Below are positions 1 through 12,109 of a stretch of 39,942 nucleotides of DNA, piece after piece. Both the position numbers and the translations under genes were made by a program. This DNA comes from Xanthoparmelia taractica (taxonomy: Eukaryota > Ascomycota > Lecanoromycetes > Lecanorales > Parmeliaceae): the NCBI GenBank assembly GCA_033085395.1, contig JANQBS010000323.1:1-39942 (forward strand), in the 5' to 3' direction. Below the pieces are notes generated by a model. It was given only the letters and a program-made list of their open reading frames with translations. It ran no database searches and was not told the DNA's origin. How positions within the stretch are numbered: the stretch's first letter is position 1; each line of letters begins with the position of its first letter.

Positions 1-1236
1 TTGATTTCTACATATTTGCGGGGAAATTTGATGGTTGCCAAGACCGGCAAGGGGTTTCGCCACCCCCTGGTGGGGGAAGGGAAGGTGGCACATACTGGCC
101 AATGCTCATCCGGTCATTTCAGTCAAGGTTTTTCAACGACTGATTTTGCGTGGGAAAAACGTGGAGAGATAGCCTTGTTCGCTTACTTCTACTAGTCTCA
201 ACGCTAGATCTTAGGCTAATTCTTGGCGGCGTCGGCAAGGCTAAGGGGTAGATTTCTCCGGGTTTGAAATCTTCCGATTGACTTTTTTACTTCACACCAT
301 TGTACGAAGTAAGATCTTACTATATTTTCCTCCTGCATGCAAACAATCAGTAATAGTAATAAACGAATAATACCAACTCAGTTATAACAAAATCCGACTT
401 CAAAAGTTCAAGTGCAACTCCATGTTGATCCATGTTGATCCTCGGCGGGGTGCAGGGGATGATGTGCAAGGATTTGAACGGCCGTCTCACAAGGCTTCAT
501 GATCGAGTGGATGTGGAAGCCTCTCTTAGCGCTTCATGATGCTTTCCGGGCAAGCACGGTCCAGGCGGAGAAGAGGGAGTTTTGCTATGTAAGAGCAAGC
601 GTTGCCATTATCCATCTATGATCCATCTAACCTTCTCCCTCTCCTCTCCTCTGCTTTTCTTTTTCCTCGAAGACATCTTCCTCCTTCTCTTATATGATAT
701 ACCTGCGCACGAAACATGTCGTGAAATCTGAAAGGGGCGGCCAATCGCATGTGAGAGTATCAAACGCTTCAAAAGATCAGGCCAAGCCATATAAAGTAAG
801 GCTACCATCTGTACCTTAGGCTAGTCATGATAATTATAAGCGCGCAGTCCGTCTTGGAGCTATCAAAAAGCCTCACGGGTTTCAAAAAATTGTTGCCGTT
901 AGTGTCTTTCTTACCAGTCCAGTGTGTCTTTGCGTACTCTCTATCTCTTCCAGCAAGATCAACCATCGACGCTTCACTCTCGCCCTCACCCTCACCTTCA
1001 CCTTCATTCTTCCAACCCCGCGGCCCCCCCCCCTTCTTCCGAATCCCTCTAACAGTACACGTCTGAGTCACTAGCTCAAGGCAATGCTACCACTACTTTG
1101 ATCCCAATTCACACCCTCAACCATCTTTGTTCACTGGTGAGCACTTCTGCCCTCACTACTCCGCTTTCTGCTCCCTGCAACTGATCCTGGCACTTCAAGC
1201 ATCAACCCAGCCTGTCATAAGACCACCGCACGCAAG
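1..1236. other. Upstream intergenic region, no gene seen
   Basis: No reading frame here looks like a protein; the open frames are short and low in complexity. A perfect tandem duplication of catgttgatc sits at 421-440. From about 975 to 1035 the plus strand is a pyrimidine-rich tract of ccctca/ccttca units ending in a run of ten C (1024-1033). Such CT tracts are common in promoters and 5' leaders of filamentous fungi, so this is probably the promoter and leader of the RGS gene starting at 1237. Confidence 0.5.
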
Positions 1237-3177
1237 ATGGTTCGCTACCTCAACCCAGGAGGCCACAATTGGGCCCACACCCACAACCTCGATGGCTATG
1301 GCATCTCCCTCATAGTCTTCATCCTGCTCTATTCCCTCTTCTTCTACGCAGCCTGCATCTTCCTCTGGCTTCAGCGAAACAATCCAGCCATCAGGATGCG
1401 CAAGATCCCCTTGGCGCTGCTGTCCATACTGGTGCTCCATGTGTACCTGGTCATCATCTTCGTCGTCTACCCTCTCAATGGCATTTTCCCTTGCGGCTTG
1501 GAGTTTTGGATCATGTCAATCTATCTTCCTATCGGTATCGGCTTGTTCCAAGCTCAGAACCAGCGACTTCTCATCGTCAGCCGAGAGCAAAACATGCTCA
1601 AAGGAATCGATGAACTCTATAGGCCGTTGTACCCCAACCATGGGGGTGGACTGGGAGGACCTAGGTATTGGATCTGGCGACTCAAGCTTTGGTGGAGCAG
1701 TGTCAATACCCAGAACAAATATGAGGGTTTTGTCTTCGTTGGTATGGTGGTCCAGGTAAAACGTCTCACCCCTGGTCAAGAGTGCTGACACCGCTCAATG
1801 CTCCGGAGCCCGGCCAAAGCACAAGCTGATATCTTTCGCCCCAGTTTGCGGTTTCGTTGGTCATCTACACCATATCCCGCCGGTTCCACGACTATGGTGT
1901 AGTATCACACCATACATCACCAGGCAAGTGTCGTGAAGGATGGGAGTGGTGAGGGCAAAGTCCTTCCGTTTCAATTGACTGGAGCTCAAAGCATTTAGGG
2001 CGCCTTCCATTGTCTGGCAATTCCTGTGGAACTTCTTCTTCGGTCCCTATCTGCTATGGAAGATCAAACCAATCCACGATATCTATCACTGGCGTCTGCA
2101 AACTTGGTTGTCCATTATTGCCGGGTAGGTCACCAGCGTTCGTTGACAGAAGCAGGTTTGCTGAGCATCTCCAACAGGCTCCCGGGCACGCCGCTCTGGC
2201 TCGCCGCAGTCTATACTGATAGCTTCGCATCGTTCAGCAAGTATTGGGCACCGCCTATGTGGTAAGTGGCAGGATATGACTGACTGCCTCTCACTGCACT
2301 GACGCGACCTGCTAGGTTCATCCCTGGTCTAATGATGATGGAACTCGTCACGCTGATCTTTCCCATCATACAAATCGTCAAATACAAGCAGGCTGCCCAA
2401 GAAACCCAAGCAATCTTAGCAGAGTTCGATGTCAAAAAGCTCCACTCGGAACCATCCAGCACCGGATCATTGGCAACTCGTTCCACAGGCTCAAAGCGCG
2501 GCAAGATGTTTTCGATGGAATCCCTCGACGAGTGCCTGGCCACCAACTGTGATGGCCTTCAAGTGTATGCATCCTGTATGGAGCTGAACGGTGAGAACAT
2601 CATATTTCTCACCAAAGTCCTCGGCTTCCAGAGAAAGTGGGCCATGGATTTTTCCAAGATCCGTAACTCTTCTCGTGCGTGTATGGGTATGTTTCGAGCA
2701 GCTCTCAGCATCTATGTTACCCTCGTACATTCAGACACGGCATCCTATCCAATCAACATCGAGAGTCCAATTTATGCCAAGCTGGAGTCCATCTTTGGCG
2801 CGGCTACGAAGCTCGTCGCTTCAAGGCGCAATAGCGAGGCGCCTTCAACGCCGATCTCTTCCGTCACGCCCTGGGATGAGCCGCAGCAGTCGCCTCTGGT
2901 CGAGTTCCCATTGCTTGAGCCTCCAGGAGAAACGTACCCAATGCGCAACATGTCACTGTCGACTCCACCAGCTCGAAGATCGATCGACAACGACAGCAGA
3001 GAGCACATCATCTCGCTGGAGGACGATCCTCAGGATTCCCTTGCAGGCTTTCAAATCCCAGCAGAGTTCGGTGAGCATGTCTTCGATGCTGCCTTCAAGT
3101 CGATCAAGTACATGGTGTGGTCGGAGACATGGCAACGCTACATGAACTGGAAGCGCTCGAGTGCGACGGTCGTCTGA
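1237..3177 (+). CDS. Seven-transmembrane protein with C-terminal RGS domain (GprK/plant RGS1-like architecture)
   Basis: Five exons join cleanly: 1237-1755, 1845-1948, 1999-2124, 2178-2261, 2316-3177, giving 564 aa. Hydrophobic segments lie at about residues 21-45, 58-80, 88-107, 163-185, 209-231, 241-263 and 278-299, so seven helices are likely. The soluble C-terminal half has an RGS-like block at about 344-446 (LNGENIIFL, then FRAALSIYV and PIYAKLESIF). The closing RGS helices, EFGEHVFDAAFKSIKYMVW and what follows, lie at about 525-556, after an insert of some 80 residues rich in Ser and Pro. Known family members speed GTP hydrolysis on G-alpha at the plasma membrane and dampen nutrient or stress signalling. 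That activity is inferred here from architecture. A CT-rich leader precedes the start. Orthology to a named fungal Rgs/Gpr gene is not settled. Confidence 0.85.
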
Positions 3178-3945
3178 AACCACATTTTCACGATGCCAAC
3201 GGATGGTCCTCGATTTCAACTTCTTCAGACCCTACATATTGTAATGGAGCTCGGCCAGCGAGCAATGCTTTACCAATTTTCTGGCGGCGCATGTTTGGTA
3301 CCAATTTTAATAGGAAAAGTACGAACCACGATACGAATAGCGGGCGTTGGGCATGTGAAACACGATTACCGAGCAGCGATACCATATTCTTCGCAGCTTT
3401 CCCAGCTTCCATGAAGCTATGGAGTGGCTGCCTTTACGAAATGGGTTGATGACAACAAGGCGGCAAGGGGGCACGGTACCGCAGCAGTGGCGGTTGGACA
3501 AGGGATTTGTGACAGTGATCAGGATAGGAATGCTCGTCTATCAGCTTGCGAGAATTGAAACAATATTCATTCAGCCTGACGTCTTCCCACACTCTGCGTG
3601 CAGTACCGCCGTCATGTTGCCCATCGCTCTTGAAGCCCTCATAGACGAGATTGTGCTTTGCCCCTTAGTCATTCCTTGAAGCTTTTACATCGGGACGCTC
3701 CATGTCTACACAAATGAGCCTATCCTCCAAGCAGTTGGACAGAGATGTCGTCATGATTGAGTTCGCGCCGTCTTTCTGCGGCCCTTTCGCGAGGTTCCTG
3801 CTGTCCTTTGAAAGCGGGATGCGGCGTGGACAACGTCCTTGACATTTCTTCGCTAAATCCATCTACTATCCCATCTACAGCACACGTTCCCCATCGGTCC
3901 CTTCCCGAATTTCCCCGGCCCATGCTGCTTCTGACATTCCATGCT
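3178..3945. other. Convergent intergenic region, no gene seen
   Basis: This stretch separates the RGS gene (+) from YIF1 (-), which point at each other, so it holds both 3' ends. Several frames of 60-115 codons are open on both strands, but none has recognisable protein features and they overlap one another. I see no RNA gene or repeat. Confidence 0.5.
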
Positions 3946-5128
3946 TTATGTTTTGATGCCTACGACCTTGGCAGCGGCGGAATCCTGCCTGCTGAGCACC
4001 CACATGAAGATAAACTGCACCACGTAGCTGTAAAGGAAAAGGAATTGTGTTCGTCGGTTTCGCTGCGCGCGGTCGACCGTTTGCATGCCGCCTGCTGGAG
4101 TTGAAGAAGAGGAGTCTGGGAGGAGGACGTATTTGAGGGACCGGAGCTGGCGGCAGTTAGTGGGTTGCCTTTAGGAAGGATAGAAAAAGGTATGGAAAAA
4201 GAGAGAATGAGGGCAGAAAACTCACGAGGAAGAACGCATTGGCCAGAAACGTATACGTGAAAACAGTCCAGCCTACCCATCCTCCCGTCCCTTTCCCACG
4301 GTTTAAGATCTCAGCTACCACCAACGTGACAATGACACCCACGAACTTGTATCCAGAGTATGCGACGAGGTCGAGTAATTGGCTGTCATTGCTTATGCTC
4401 AGTATGTAGGTCCCAAACTTGAGTCCGAGAATTTCCACAGCTACAATGGCGAAGGCAGTTGTGGCTGTCAGACCCATGACCTCTGGATGGAATGCTCCCC
4501 GAAGACCTGCCAACAGCGTGGAGAGAAGTATGTATGTCACGAACGCCATGACCGGGATGTACATGTCTGGCGAGTTCAGATCGTCTCGAGGGGGAAGGAA
4601 GTAGTACGAGTACGCCGTGTTAGGCGCGCTGGGGTCTTGAACTGTAGAGGAGGGTCTTTGTTCTCGGGACCACGGCTTATGCCGCCAAGGGAAGAGGACA
4701 AGGAGGATCTTTCGCAGGACGTAGGGGGTGGAGACGTTGAAGTAGTGTTTTAGAGCTGGGATGGAGACGTATCGGTTTATCTAGGGTCTCGTATCAGAAC
4801 AAATTCCCCTGGCTCGTGGGAAATAGAAACAGACACTTTGCTCCATATACTCCTGACCGGCCATCACGGCCTTCTGTCCGACCTGGAAGCCCATTTGGGC
4901 GGTCTGATCGTTCATGAAGCCGCCGAACGCAGGCGCGAATTGACCTCCTCCGCCAGATTGATGTGCTGGCCCCCCCATCTGTCCGTAAGGACTCCCATAA
5001 TTCGAGCCTCCCTGTGACTGGGGAGGGGGCGGAGAGCGCATCATTGGGACGGTAGACACATGTTGTGGTACGGGATGGTGAAGCGGCGGGGAATGCGCTG
5101 GCGGCGGAGCGTAGGAACCTCGTTGCAT
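3946..5128 (-). CDS. YIF1: YIF1 family ER-Golgi membrane protein
   Basis: Three exons on the minus strand, 5128-4835, 4780-4226 and 4146-3946, are all phase 0 and give 349 aa. The N-terminus is the Pro/Gly-rich cytosolic region typical of YIF1 (SPPLHHPVPQHVSTVP). It is followed by GFQVGQKAVMAGQEYMEQ and, across the first intron, INRYVSIPALKHYFNVS, a hallmark of the HRF1/YIF1 domain. Several membrane helices follow, from about residue 150 (YIPVMAFVTYILLS) to the C-terminus, where the last exon ends in FLYSYVVQFIFMWVLS. YIF1 works with Yip1 and Ypt/Rab GTPases in COPII vesicle budding and fusion between ER and Golgi (family knowledge). Length matches the family. The intergenic region is shared with SRP101, another early secretory gene. 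Confidence 0.95.
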
Positions 5129-5330
5129 TTCCGATCAGAATCAAGTCGTCACTGATGGTACAGGTTGTTTGGCAACGACGTGTGGCTCTTGCCAGTTGGG
5201 TATAAGGGAATGTTTTGGTCTTCAATATCGAAAACACGGTAGCTTTTGCGGCCTGGATATCCCGAAGTCCCGCCGAAAACACTCTGGTGCAAGTTTCTAT
5301 TAGCATCTGTTTAATATACCTATGTTCACT
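5129..5330. promoter_or_regulatory. Shared divergent promoter of YIF1 and SRP101
   Basis: Only about 200 bp lie between the start codons of YIF1 (leftward) and SRP101 (rightward), so both promoters and 5' leaders must share it. I see no clear TATA box or known operator. Co-regulation of the two secretory genes is an inference from the arrangement. Confidence 0.5.
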
Positions 5331-7476
5331 ATGCTGGACGGCTTTGAGATACTAACAACTTCAGGAGTGGTCTTGTGGTCAAAGTCTTATGCCCCCGTGA
5401 GCAGCAGTATAATCAACGGCTTCATCAAGGATGTTTTCATCGAAGAGAAAGTCCTGCCAGGCGCAAGTGTTGCAGACGATACATCGGCAACACAGAACCC
5501 CTCATATAAGAGAGACCAGTATACGCTGAAATGGGCGAGCGTCAAGGATCTGGGGCTCATCTTTGTGGTTTGTATCCCGCAGGGTTGGCGCGTTGTTCAC
5601 GTATCGAACTGAACGACTCTCAGGCTGTTTACCAATCCTTACTGCACCTGTCGTGGATTGACAAGCTTCTGGACAACATACGGATCATCTTCGTTGATCT
5701 CTACGGGAATCAGTTGAAGAAACCCTATACAAGTGTGGTGGAATGCGAGTTTGACGGCTACTTTGACCAGCAAGTCAGGGAGCTGGAAAGTGCAGCGGAA
5801 AAGAACCCCCAACGAGTACGGCAGATTGCATTGGAAGAGGTCACTCAATCGTCAAAATCAGAGAATGGGTACGGAGGACCTCCGCCACCGTTACCGGGAT
5901 TAGCACCAGGTGAGCTTGCGTGAGAATCTAAAGAGGAGGATGAAAGACTGATCTCACGTTCTTGAGCAGGGCCTATAAAAATGCCGCAAGTCAACTGTGA
6001 GTCGACAGATGTATCACCGATACCTACACCAGATGCGTCGAGACCTTCTACACCGGCAGTTCATATAATAGCAGGAAAGTCTGGACCTAAAGGAAGCTCT
6101 CGGAGGGCGAGAAAGGCTGTCACAACCCCCGCGAACGTATCTTCGGGAGACGAGAGGAAAGTGAAGCCCAAAAAAGATGCTGGGAAGAAGATGCGGAGAT
6201 GGGATGCCGACGGTCTGGCGGACGAAGAAGATGGAGCGATCTTGGATTATTCCGCTCAGTCGCCTGAGGAGAACGGCGCAGCGAAAAGCGAGAATATCAC
6301 CGGAGTAGACCCGATTGACTTGCAGTCGTTCGGCACAAGGACTGGGCAGGGACAATTCGTCCTCAGGGACCTCGACAGTGAGGTGCATGCTATATTGGAG
6401 GGGGCGAGTGAGAAGAAGGTACAAACCTCCTCATCGAAGAATGGTGTTGTGGGCTCGAGTCTCGGTGCAATAAGAGGACTGTTCCGTAACGTGATTGGAG
6501 GCAAGACCTTGACCAAAGAGGACCTGGCCAAGCCGATGAGAGGGATGGAAGAGCACCTTCTGAACAAGAACGTTGCGAGGGAAGCGGCATTACGATTATG
6601 TGAAGGCGTTGAGAGAGAACTTGTTGGCGTGAAGACTGGAAGCTTCGAGAGTAAATCTGCACAGCTTATTGAATCGCAGGTCGCTGACAGGGGCTGACAG
6701 GCGTTGAAACCACCATTCGTTCGGCAATGGAATCTTCTCTCCGCAAAATCCTTACCCCCACGACGTCCCTTGACATTCTGCGCTCCATACAATCCGTCAC
6801 AAGTCCGTCACATCTGAACCCCTCATCAGCTAAACCACGTCCTTATGTCATCTCCATTGTCGGCGTCAACGGCGTCGGAAAATCCACTAACCTCTCTAAA
6901 TTAGCCTTCTTCCTCCTCCAGAACAAATTCAATCTCCTCATTGCCGCATGCGATACATTTCGATCCGGGGCTGTTGAGCAGCTTCGTGTTCATGCGAGGA
7001 ATCTCAAAGAATTGGCGGAGCGGGAAAATTTGGGAAAAGTAGAGCTCTATGAGAAAGGGTACGGTAAAGATGCCGCGAACATCGCCAAAGACGCGGTAGC
7101 ATACGCTGCAAAGGAACAATTTGACGTTGTGCTTATCGACACCGCTGGACGACGGCATAACGACACCCGTCTAATGTCGAATCTGGAGAAGTTCGGCAAT
7201 TTTGCCAATCCAGATAAGATCCTTATGGTAGGCGAGGCGCTGGTTGGCAGCGATTCTGTTGGTCAAGCGCGAAGCTTCAATGCTGCGTTTGGGAGTAAGC
7301 GAAAGCTCGACGGTTTCATCATTTCAAAGTGCGATACGGTTGGCGATATGGTGGGCACTTTGGTCAGTATGGTGCATGCGACGGGCATCCCGGTCGTGTT
7401 TCTCGGCGTGGGTCAACATTATGGGGATCTTCGCACTTTGTCCGTTACATGGGCCGTAGAGTTGCTGATGAGCTGA
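5331..7476 (+). CDS. SRP101: Signal recognition particle receptor subunit alpha (SR-alpha)
   Basis: Four exons, 5331-5567, 5624-5909, 5970-6650 and 6701-7476, give 659 aa. The start is placed at MLDGFEILTTSG, the usual N-terminus; an in-frame ATG lies 9 bp upstream. The N-terminal SRX domain (about 1-165, with VYQSLLHLSWIDKLLDNIR) docks the integral membrane beta subunit. A charged basic linker follows, then the N domain and the GTPase G domain. G-domain motifs visible are GVNGVGKST (456-464, P-loop), DTFRSGAVEQL (the SRP-specific insertion box), DTAGRRHND (G3) and SKCDTVGDM (G4, with Ser in place of the usual Thr). The end, GVGQHYGDLRTLSVTWAVELL, matches the family. The protein receives the SRP-ribosome complex at the ER membrane by reciprocal GTPase activation with SRP54. 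Confidence 0.97.
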
Positions 7477-10186
7477 TGCCAAAAAGTTGTTATGATGAAG
7501 GCACGCTCTTCGGAGAAATTTTGTAAGAGTGGTTTGCCTTTGCAAAAGGTTTCAGAGTCATCTTGGGGTTGTGCTCTGAAGATTTTGATACTCATGGAAG
7601 CAGCTTGCTCATCTCCCCTGGTGCCTCAGACAGCTTTACTGTCCCTGGCAAGGCCGATCCTGCAAATCGCTACCTAAGCCAACCCGCTTAGTCCGCTGCA
7701 TTCTATATTGTGTTTTCCATCACTACCAAGGACTTTTGTTTGTGGTCGAATATTTTATGATGTGCTGCCTTTGCATATATCGACCAATATGGTTTCTTGG
7801 CTCGGAGAATTACCTTGTATCTGTAATATCACTTCTGCACATTAACCTTTCAACGCTGAAGAAGTTTACTACATTCACAGCCAAAGAAAAAGGCCATTGC
7901 TTGTTAGCTTGGGCACGGATTGCATGGTTTTGCACTTTGCCCACAATGAGCCCTTTCCCTATCAATGGACATGGCTTCTGGGTCCAAGTGCTTGCTCACA
8001 CTCCGGACCCCTGAATAACCTTGTCTAGTGCGTAGGAATAGAATAGTCAAGTGAGCGAACTACACAATCTGCGGACAGATACTCGCCGCCGCCTGCGTCT
8101 TGTAGGCAGTGCTTTTGGAGATTTGAAAGAAGCCAGTTCCCAAGTCATCGAAATCCGCAATTTGAAATCCGCGTGTGGAGTATGTCTTTGCGGAATGCCA
8201 CTATTCAATCTTGTTTGCACGTCCTGAGCATTAGGTGGCAGTGATCTCGACTGCGGATTCCTGCACGGTGGCCGTGATCACAGCCCTCAAGAAGCGCCGC
8301 ACATGAGAATTTGATAAGTGCCATTATTGACAGCCCCCAAGAGCTTGATTATCTTGTTTCAAGCAGCTAATACTCATGGAGCGCTTCCTCCATGCCAACA
8401 GTCTGTGCTTTGCAGAACTTCTTTGCAAAACGTGAGTGTCAAGGTCTAAAGTCAGGTGTGTCAAGAAATAGAAAGACCTCGTTCGCCTGAGAGACGAACG
8501 GAACAGTCAAAAGGGACTTGCTTTCGAATGTTTGCTATGAGAATGATAGCGGAGACGCAGCTTAATCAAGAGGAAGAGACGAGATTGGCTAAGGAGAAAG
8601 GCGCGCATGTTCGATCCGATGATGTTGGTAAAGTCAATTGTGCTTATTGCTATTCTTGAACTTTTGCAGACCGCAGTACGAGAAATTAATTGCATGAATA
8701 ACCTCAATTCCATACATCCGTTTCTACTCGGCAACCAATGAAAGCCTCGAAAGACTCGATTCGAATTTCGAAACACGACTACCGAGGCTGAGGATTATGT
8801 TGCCGGCCGTGGTAAAAGAAATTGGGTATCCAAAAGAATTAAATGAAGTAAGCGGGAGGCTGACATTTTGCCCCTGTCAGATCAGATCTGATAAGATAGG
8901 AATCTCGTGCCTCGGGCCTGTATTCGCAGTGTTCCTGGATCCCTCGGTCTGCGTATACGATAAGGCCCGCATAATCGCGGCTTCGGACTTGAGTGACTGC
9001 AGGGCAAGAAGCCACGCGACTCCCCGTCCTGTAAGTCAGATTTTACTCCAATTTCTCACCCCATTTCTCACACCTCTGGAAATCTATTGATGGTTGTTGT
9101 ACATGATTTAGTAATTGAGGTTTAGTACATCGCGTAGAGTATTGGTCTTCATTAGTGGGAAGGGAGGCTTTGATGGAAGGATCCCAAGTCTCCTCTCCGC
9201 TCATGCCTCATGCTGTCTGTTTCGACCATCGAGTTTAACAAGTCGCTTTGCGGACTTCTAACAATCATGAGTCGGAGATCCAACGGAGGCTGAATGCCCC
9301 CTATTACCTCTTTTGTGAGACGGTCAACTACCTTACTTTTCTAGGGACACATTTCGTCGTCTATTTAGGTCTTTTAAGGTAAGCGCTAATACCACTAGCT
9401 CCAACTCAAAATCTCATAATAGACCAACCTCCTTTAAGATTGTCACGATGTTCTATCGTATCTGACTACACGCTCTGCCACTCTAGATGTTTGTTGCGTT
9501 TCAATTCCACGCAGGCGGCGAAGTATTTCCTCGGTTCGTCGTCTCTCGTTCTGAAGTCATCCGGATTACTTCGACGTTATTCATGTCCAGCAGTGCCTGC
9601 TTGTCATCAGCCCTGAAACGTTCATCTCACGCACTCAGCATTTGCAACCCTCCTCCGTCCACAATGCCTGGACCGTTGACGGATGGATACGAAGAGCAAA
9701 ATTTAAATATGTTCTTTCGTGGCAGGGCATCATTTTGGGCTCTCGCTCCCCAATCAGATGCCCAGATTGGATATGTCTGGCATGACGAGCCTCTCTGCTG
9801 CTGACGAGATCAGGCCATGTTTGCATACTGCCGTCGTCTCATTCGATGAATGTTCCATAGCAGTCAATTTGGGAAGTTTTGGACACTTTGCTCTCTGTAT
9901 TACTTTGCATGGCTCTACGACCCACCATGATCATAAAAGCTTCAAGACGCCCACATCATAACGTCCCGTCTGCCTCTCAGTAATCTCATGCATTGTGCTC
10001 ACAAATTAACTTACGCAACCTATAGCCGCGGTATCATCAATGTTCCTTTTGTTTGAGTAATCATCTCGTCGCTAGTGCTTGAAAACCTATCACAACACCT
10101 TGTGCATTAGTCACTGTCGCAGATTCTGGCAAAGTCTAGGTCTACCACGTCAAGTCTATATAATTCAAGGTCTCGCACTCCTTACG
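7477..10186. other. 2.7-kb intergenic region, no gene recognised
   Basis: Between SRP101 and the next gene I find only isolated frames of at most about 105 codons, with no splice chain that joins them into a credible protein. No tRNA-like promoter boxes or long repeats were seen. The right end is presumably the promoter and leader of the gene starting at 10187. An expressed long non-coding RNA cannot be excluded by reading alone. Confidence 0.45.
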
Positions 10187-11439
10187 ATGAACTATCAATC
10201 ATCCTCCCGGTCCCAGAAAAAGCGATCCCCATTGAGCTCAGATACAACGTCGTCGCCGCGACAAGCAGCACCGACGACATCTGTTCCTTCAAGCCTACGA
10301 TACTTCACAGCAGCAGCTAGCTCTTCAGTACCCTACGAATCGCCATACGCCCAAAACCAGGACAGGCAACCGCAACGGCCCTCAGACTCTTCCGTCCGCT
10401 CCACATCAAGGTCGACAAGCGTGTGCCGAACCTCAAACGGCCCTTCTAGCACACGAGCACCTCACTCGAAGCAGAGCTCCTCCTCCTCAGACGACTCTAT
10501 CTACGATTCTCCGGGCTCCAGTAGCAGCCGTTACGCTACTCCCGCAGGCACGATGAGTACCCAAAGGACTATAAGTTCGGTGAGTTTATTGTTTGATATT
10601 TCCTTTGCTGTTTGATCGCTTCGATATTTCAAGACACGCTGTGGTACCTTCCAAATGGACACGGGTTTGCTTTGAAATTGCATGCCGTGCGATTATTCTC
10701 GTTGCTGCGATGTGTGGTTGTCTGCGCGCCGAGCTGCATGCCCCCTGTCTAGCGTTGTCTCTTAGCGTCGCGCCGCAGCCGGCCCTCCAACGTCATGTCC
10801 CGTGCAGCAGTGTACAAATTCGAAACAATTACTAATCCAGTGGTTGTTTTAAAGAATGATCGAGAACAGTTGATACGTTCTTTACGCACTCACCGCGTCA
10901 ATACCCTTACAGAACTACGCCGGATCGAGAAGCTCCTTGCGTCCAATGAGTCAGCGGACGTCACCGAGGCCATGACCACTGCCTGGGCTCACTACGTCAA
11001 CTCCAACAACCTCCTAAGCGAGCTTCGAGGCATGACCAAGAATTATCCATTCAGCTCGGAGTGTCTGGATGAGGCTAAGTGGCAAGTCATTGGAGACCCT
11101 ACCAGTACCCGGAGCTGGAATTACTGCTGGTTGATACTGACCAAAATCAAGAACGAGTAAGTCAGCTTTGCTTATCATCTTACTTGTGCGCTGCATCAAC
11201 ATGCTTATTGGTCTGACCGGGCTGTGGTACAAGCCATGACGCTGACGGCTGCCCTCGACAGAAATCTGATCAGGAAGCATGCTCGACTTCTCGCGGCGAA
11301 GCCTACCATGTGGGGAGGACGTAATCCCTCTCCGTCGGGTGTGGATAAACTTTCCACTGCGTGTGAGCAGGAATGGACACGGGCGCTGAGCCAGATGCTT
11401 CGCCAATGGAGCACGCCTCCGAGTAAATCGGGTAAATAG
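10187..11439 (+). CDS. Uncharacterised Ser-rich protein, three exons
   Basis: I do not recognise this family. The model is 10187-10579, 10855-11156 and 11262-11439, giving 290 aa. The start is the first ATG of the frame (MNYQSSSRSQKK). The first 130 residues are low-complexity Ser/Thr/Pro with basic patches and look disordered. Exon 2 reads NDREQLIRSLRTHRVNTL and is helical, with a leucine/charge pattern, then WNYCWLILTKIKNE. Across a good gtaagt donor and cgacag acceptor it continues as NLIRKHARLLAAKPTMW and ends in a short Ser/Pro tail. The last intron is convincing because both sides stay in frame and the helical character continues. The first intron (275 bp, aag acceptor) is less certain. 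No signal peptide or membrane segment is seen. It could be a lineage-restricted nuclear or cytosolic protein. Confidence 0.6.
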
Positions 11440-11494
11440 GTGCCTGATGTCGCAGTCGATCCTTTGCGCAGGGAGGAATGTGAGGGACTGACAC

Positions 11495-11632
11495 TGTGCG
11501 AGATGTGGTGATGTACGATTACGGGGAAAGGGTCAATCAATGTGCGAACTATGGTGATGTACGATTACAGGGAAAAGGTCGGTCAATGTGCGAACTATGG
11601 CGCTGTACGATTACGGGGAAAAGGTCAAGGTG
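11495..11632. repeat. Tandem repeat, three units of 46 bp
   Basis: Units start at 11495, 11541 and 11587, each with tgtgcgaactatgg (or a close variant) followed by tgtacgattac and ggggaaaaggtc. Units 2 and 3 are nearly identical; unit 1 is more diverged. The period is not a multiple of three, so it is not a coding repeat. It begins 55 bp after the stop codon at 11439 and probably lies in that gene's 3' UTR or terminator region. Confidence 0.85.
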
Positions 11633-11914
11633 ATATGAAAGCGGGTCATTGCATTGGGTCAGGGTTACAGAGCGGTGGAGAAGGCGTTCTTTGATTGCAT
11701 TTTCCGGCCGTAGCTGTTTGGGTGCTTTACACTCGTTGTGCGGTTGGGAGCGACGATACACCTTATACCATTACTATCTTTAGTGCGTCACAATAGATCT
11801 TTACTTATCTGTTTCTAAGAGATAGAGAGTGCAGCCTTTTCAGTTCATTTCCGATGTGACTGTGAGCTAGCGATGAAATGCTACAGTGATTTTCTTACGT
11901 TTGTAGCATGTATT

Positions 11915-11935
11915 CTTAAGCTACCTTAGCTTAAG
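11915..11935. repeat. 21-bp palindrome with 9-bp arms
   Basis: The sequence cttaagcta-cct-tagcttaag has perfect 9-bp arms around a 3-bp centre. It lies in an AT-rich stretch rich in taccttag words. It could be a protein-binding site or a transposon remnant; nothing in the sequence decides between them. Confidence 0.7.
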
Positions 11936-12072
11936 TCTATACCGTACCTACTTTACCTTAGACTACCTTACAGCGCAGGTAAGAATCCTTCTAGATCCTT
12001 TTGAATGGAAGCTCTGCAACCTTCTAGCGCTTTATCCCAATGTTCTAGCGGCGGGGGGAGCCAATCACCCCA

Positions 12073-12109
12073 CGAAAGTAAGGTAGCGCTATAAGGTACT
12101 TTACTTTCG
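12073..12109. repeat. Inverted repeat with 13-bp arms
   Basis: The arms cgaaagtaaggta (12073-12085) and tactttactttcg (12097-12109) match at 12 of 13 positions when one is reverse-complemented. The 11-bp loop between them contains gcgctataagg. It is part of the cluster of palindromes in this island. Confidence 0.7.

Noticed and set aside
827..1066. Overlapping frames of about 80 codons on both strands
   Set aside because: They translate the CT-rich tract into Ser-Pro or Gly-Glu repeats, so they are low-complexity shadows.
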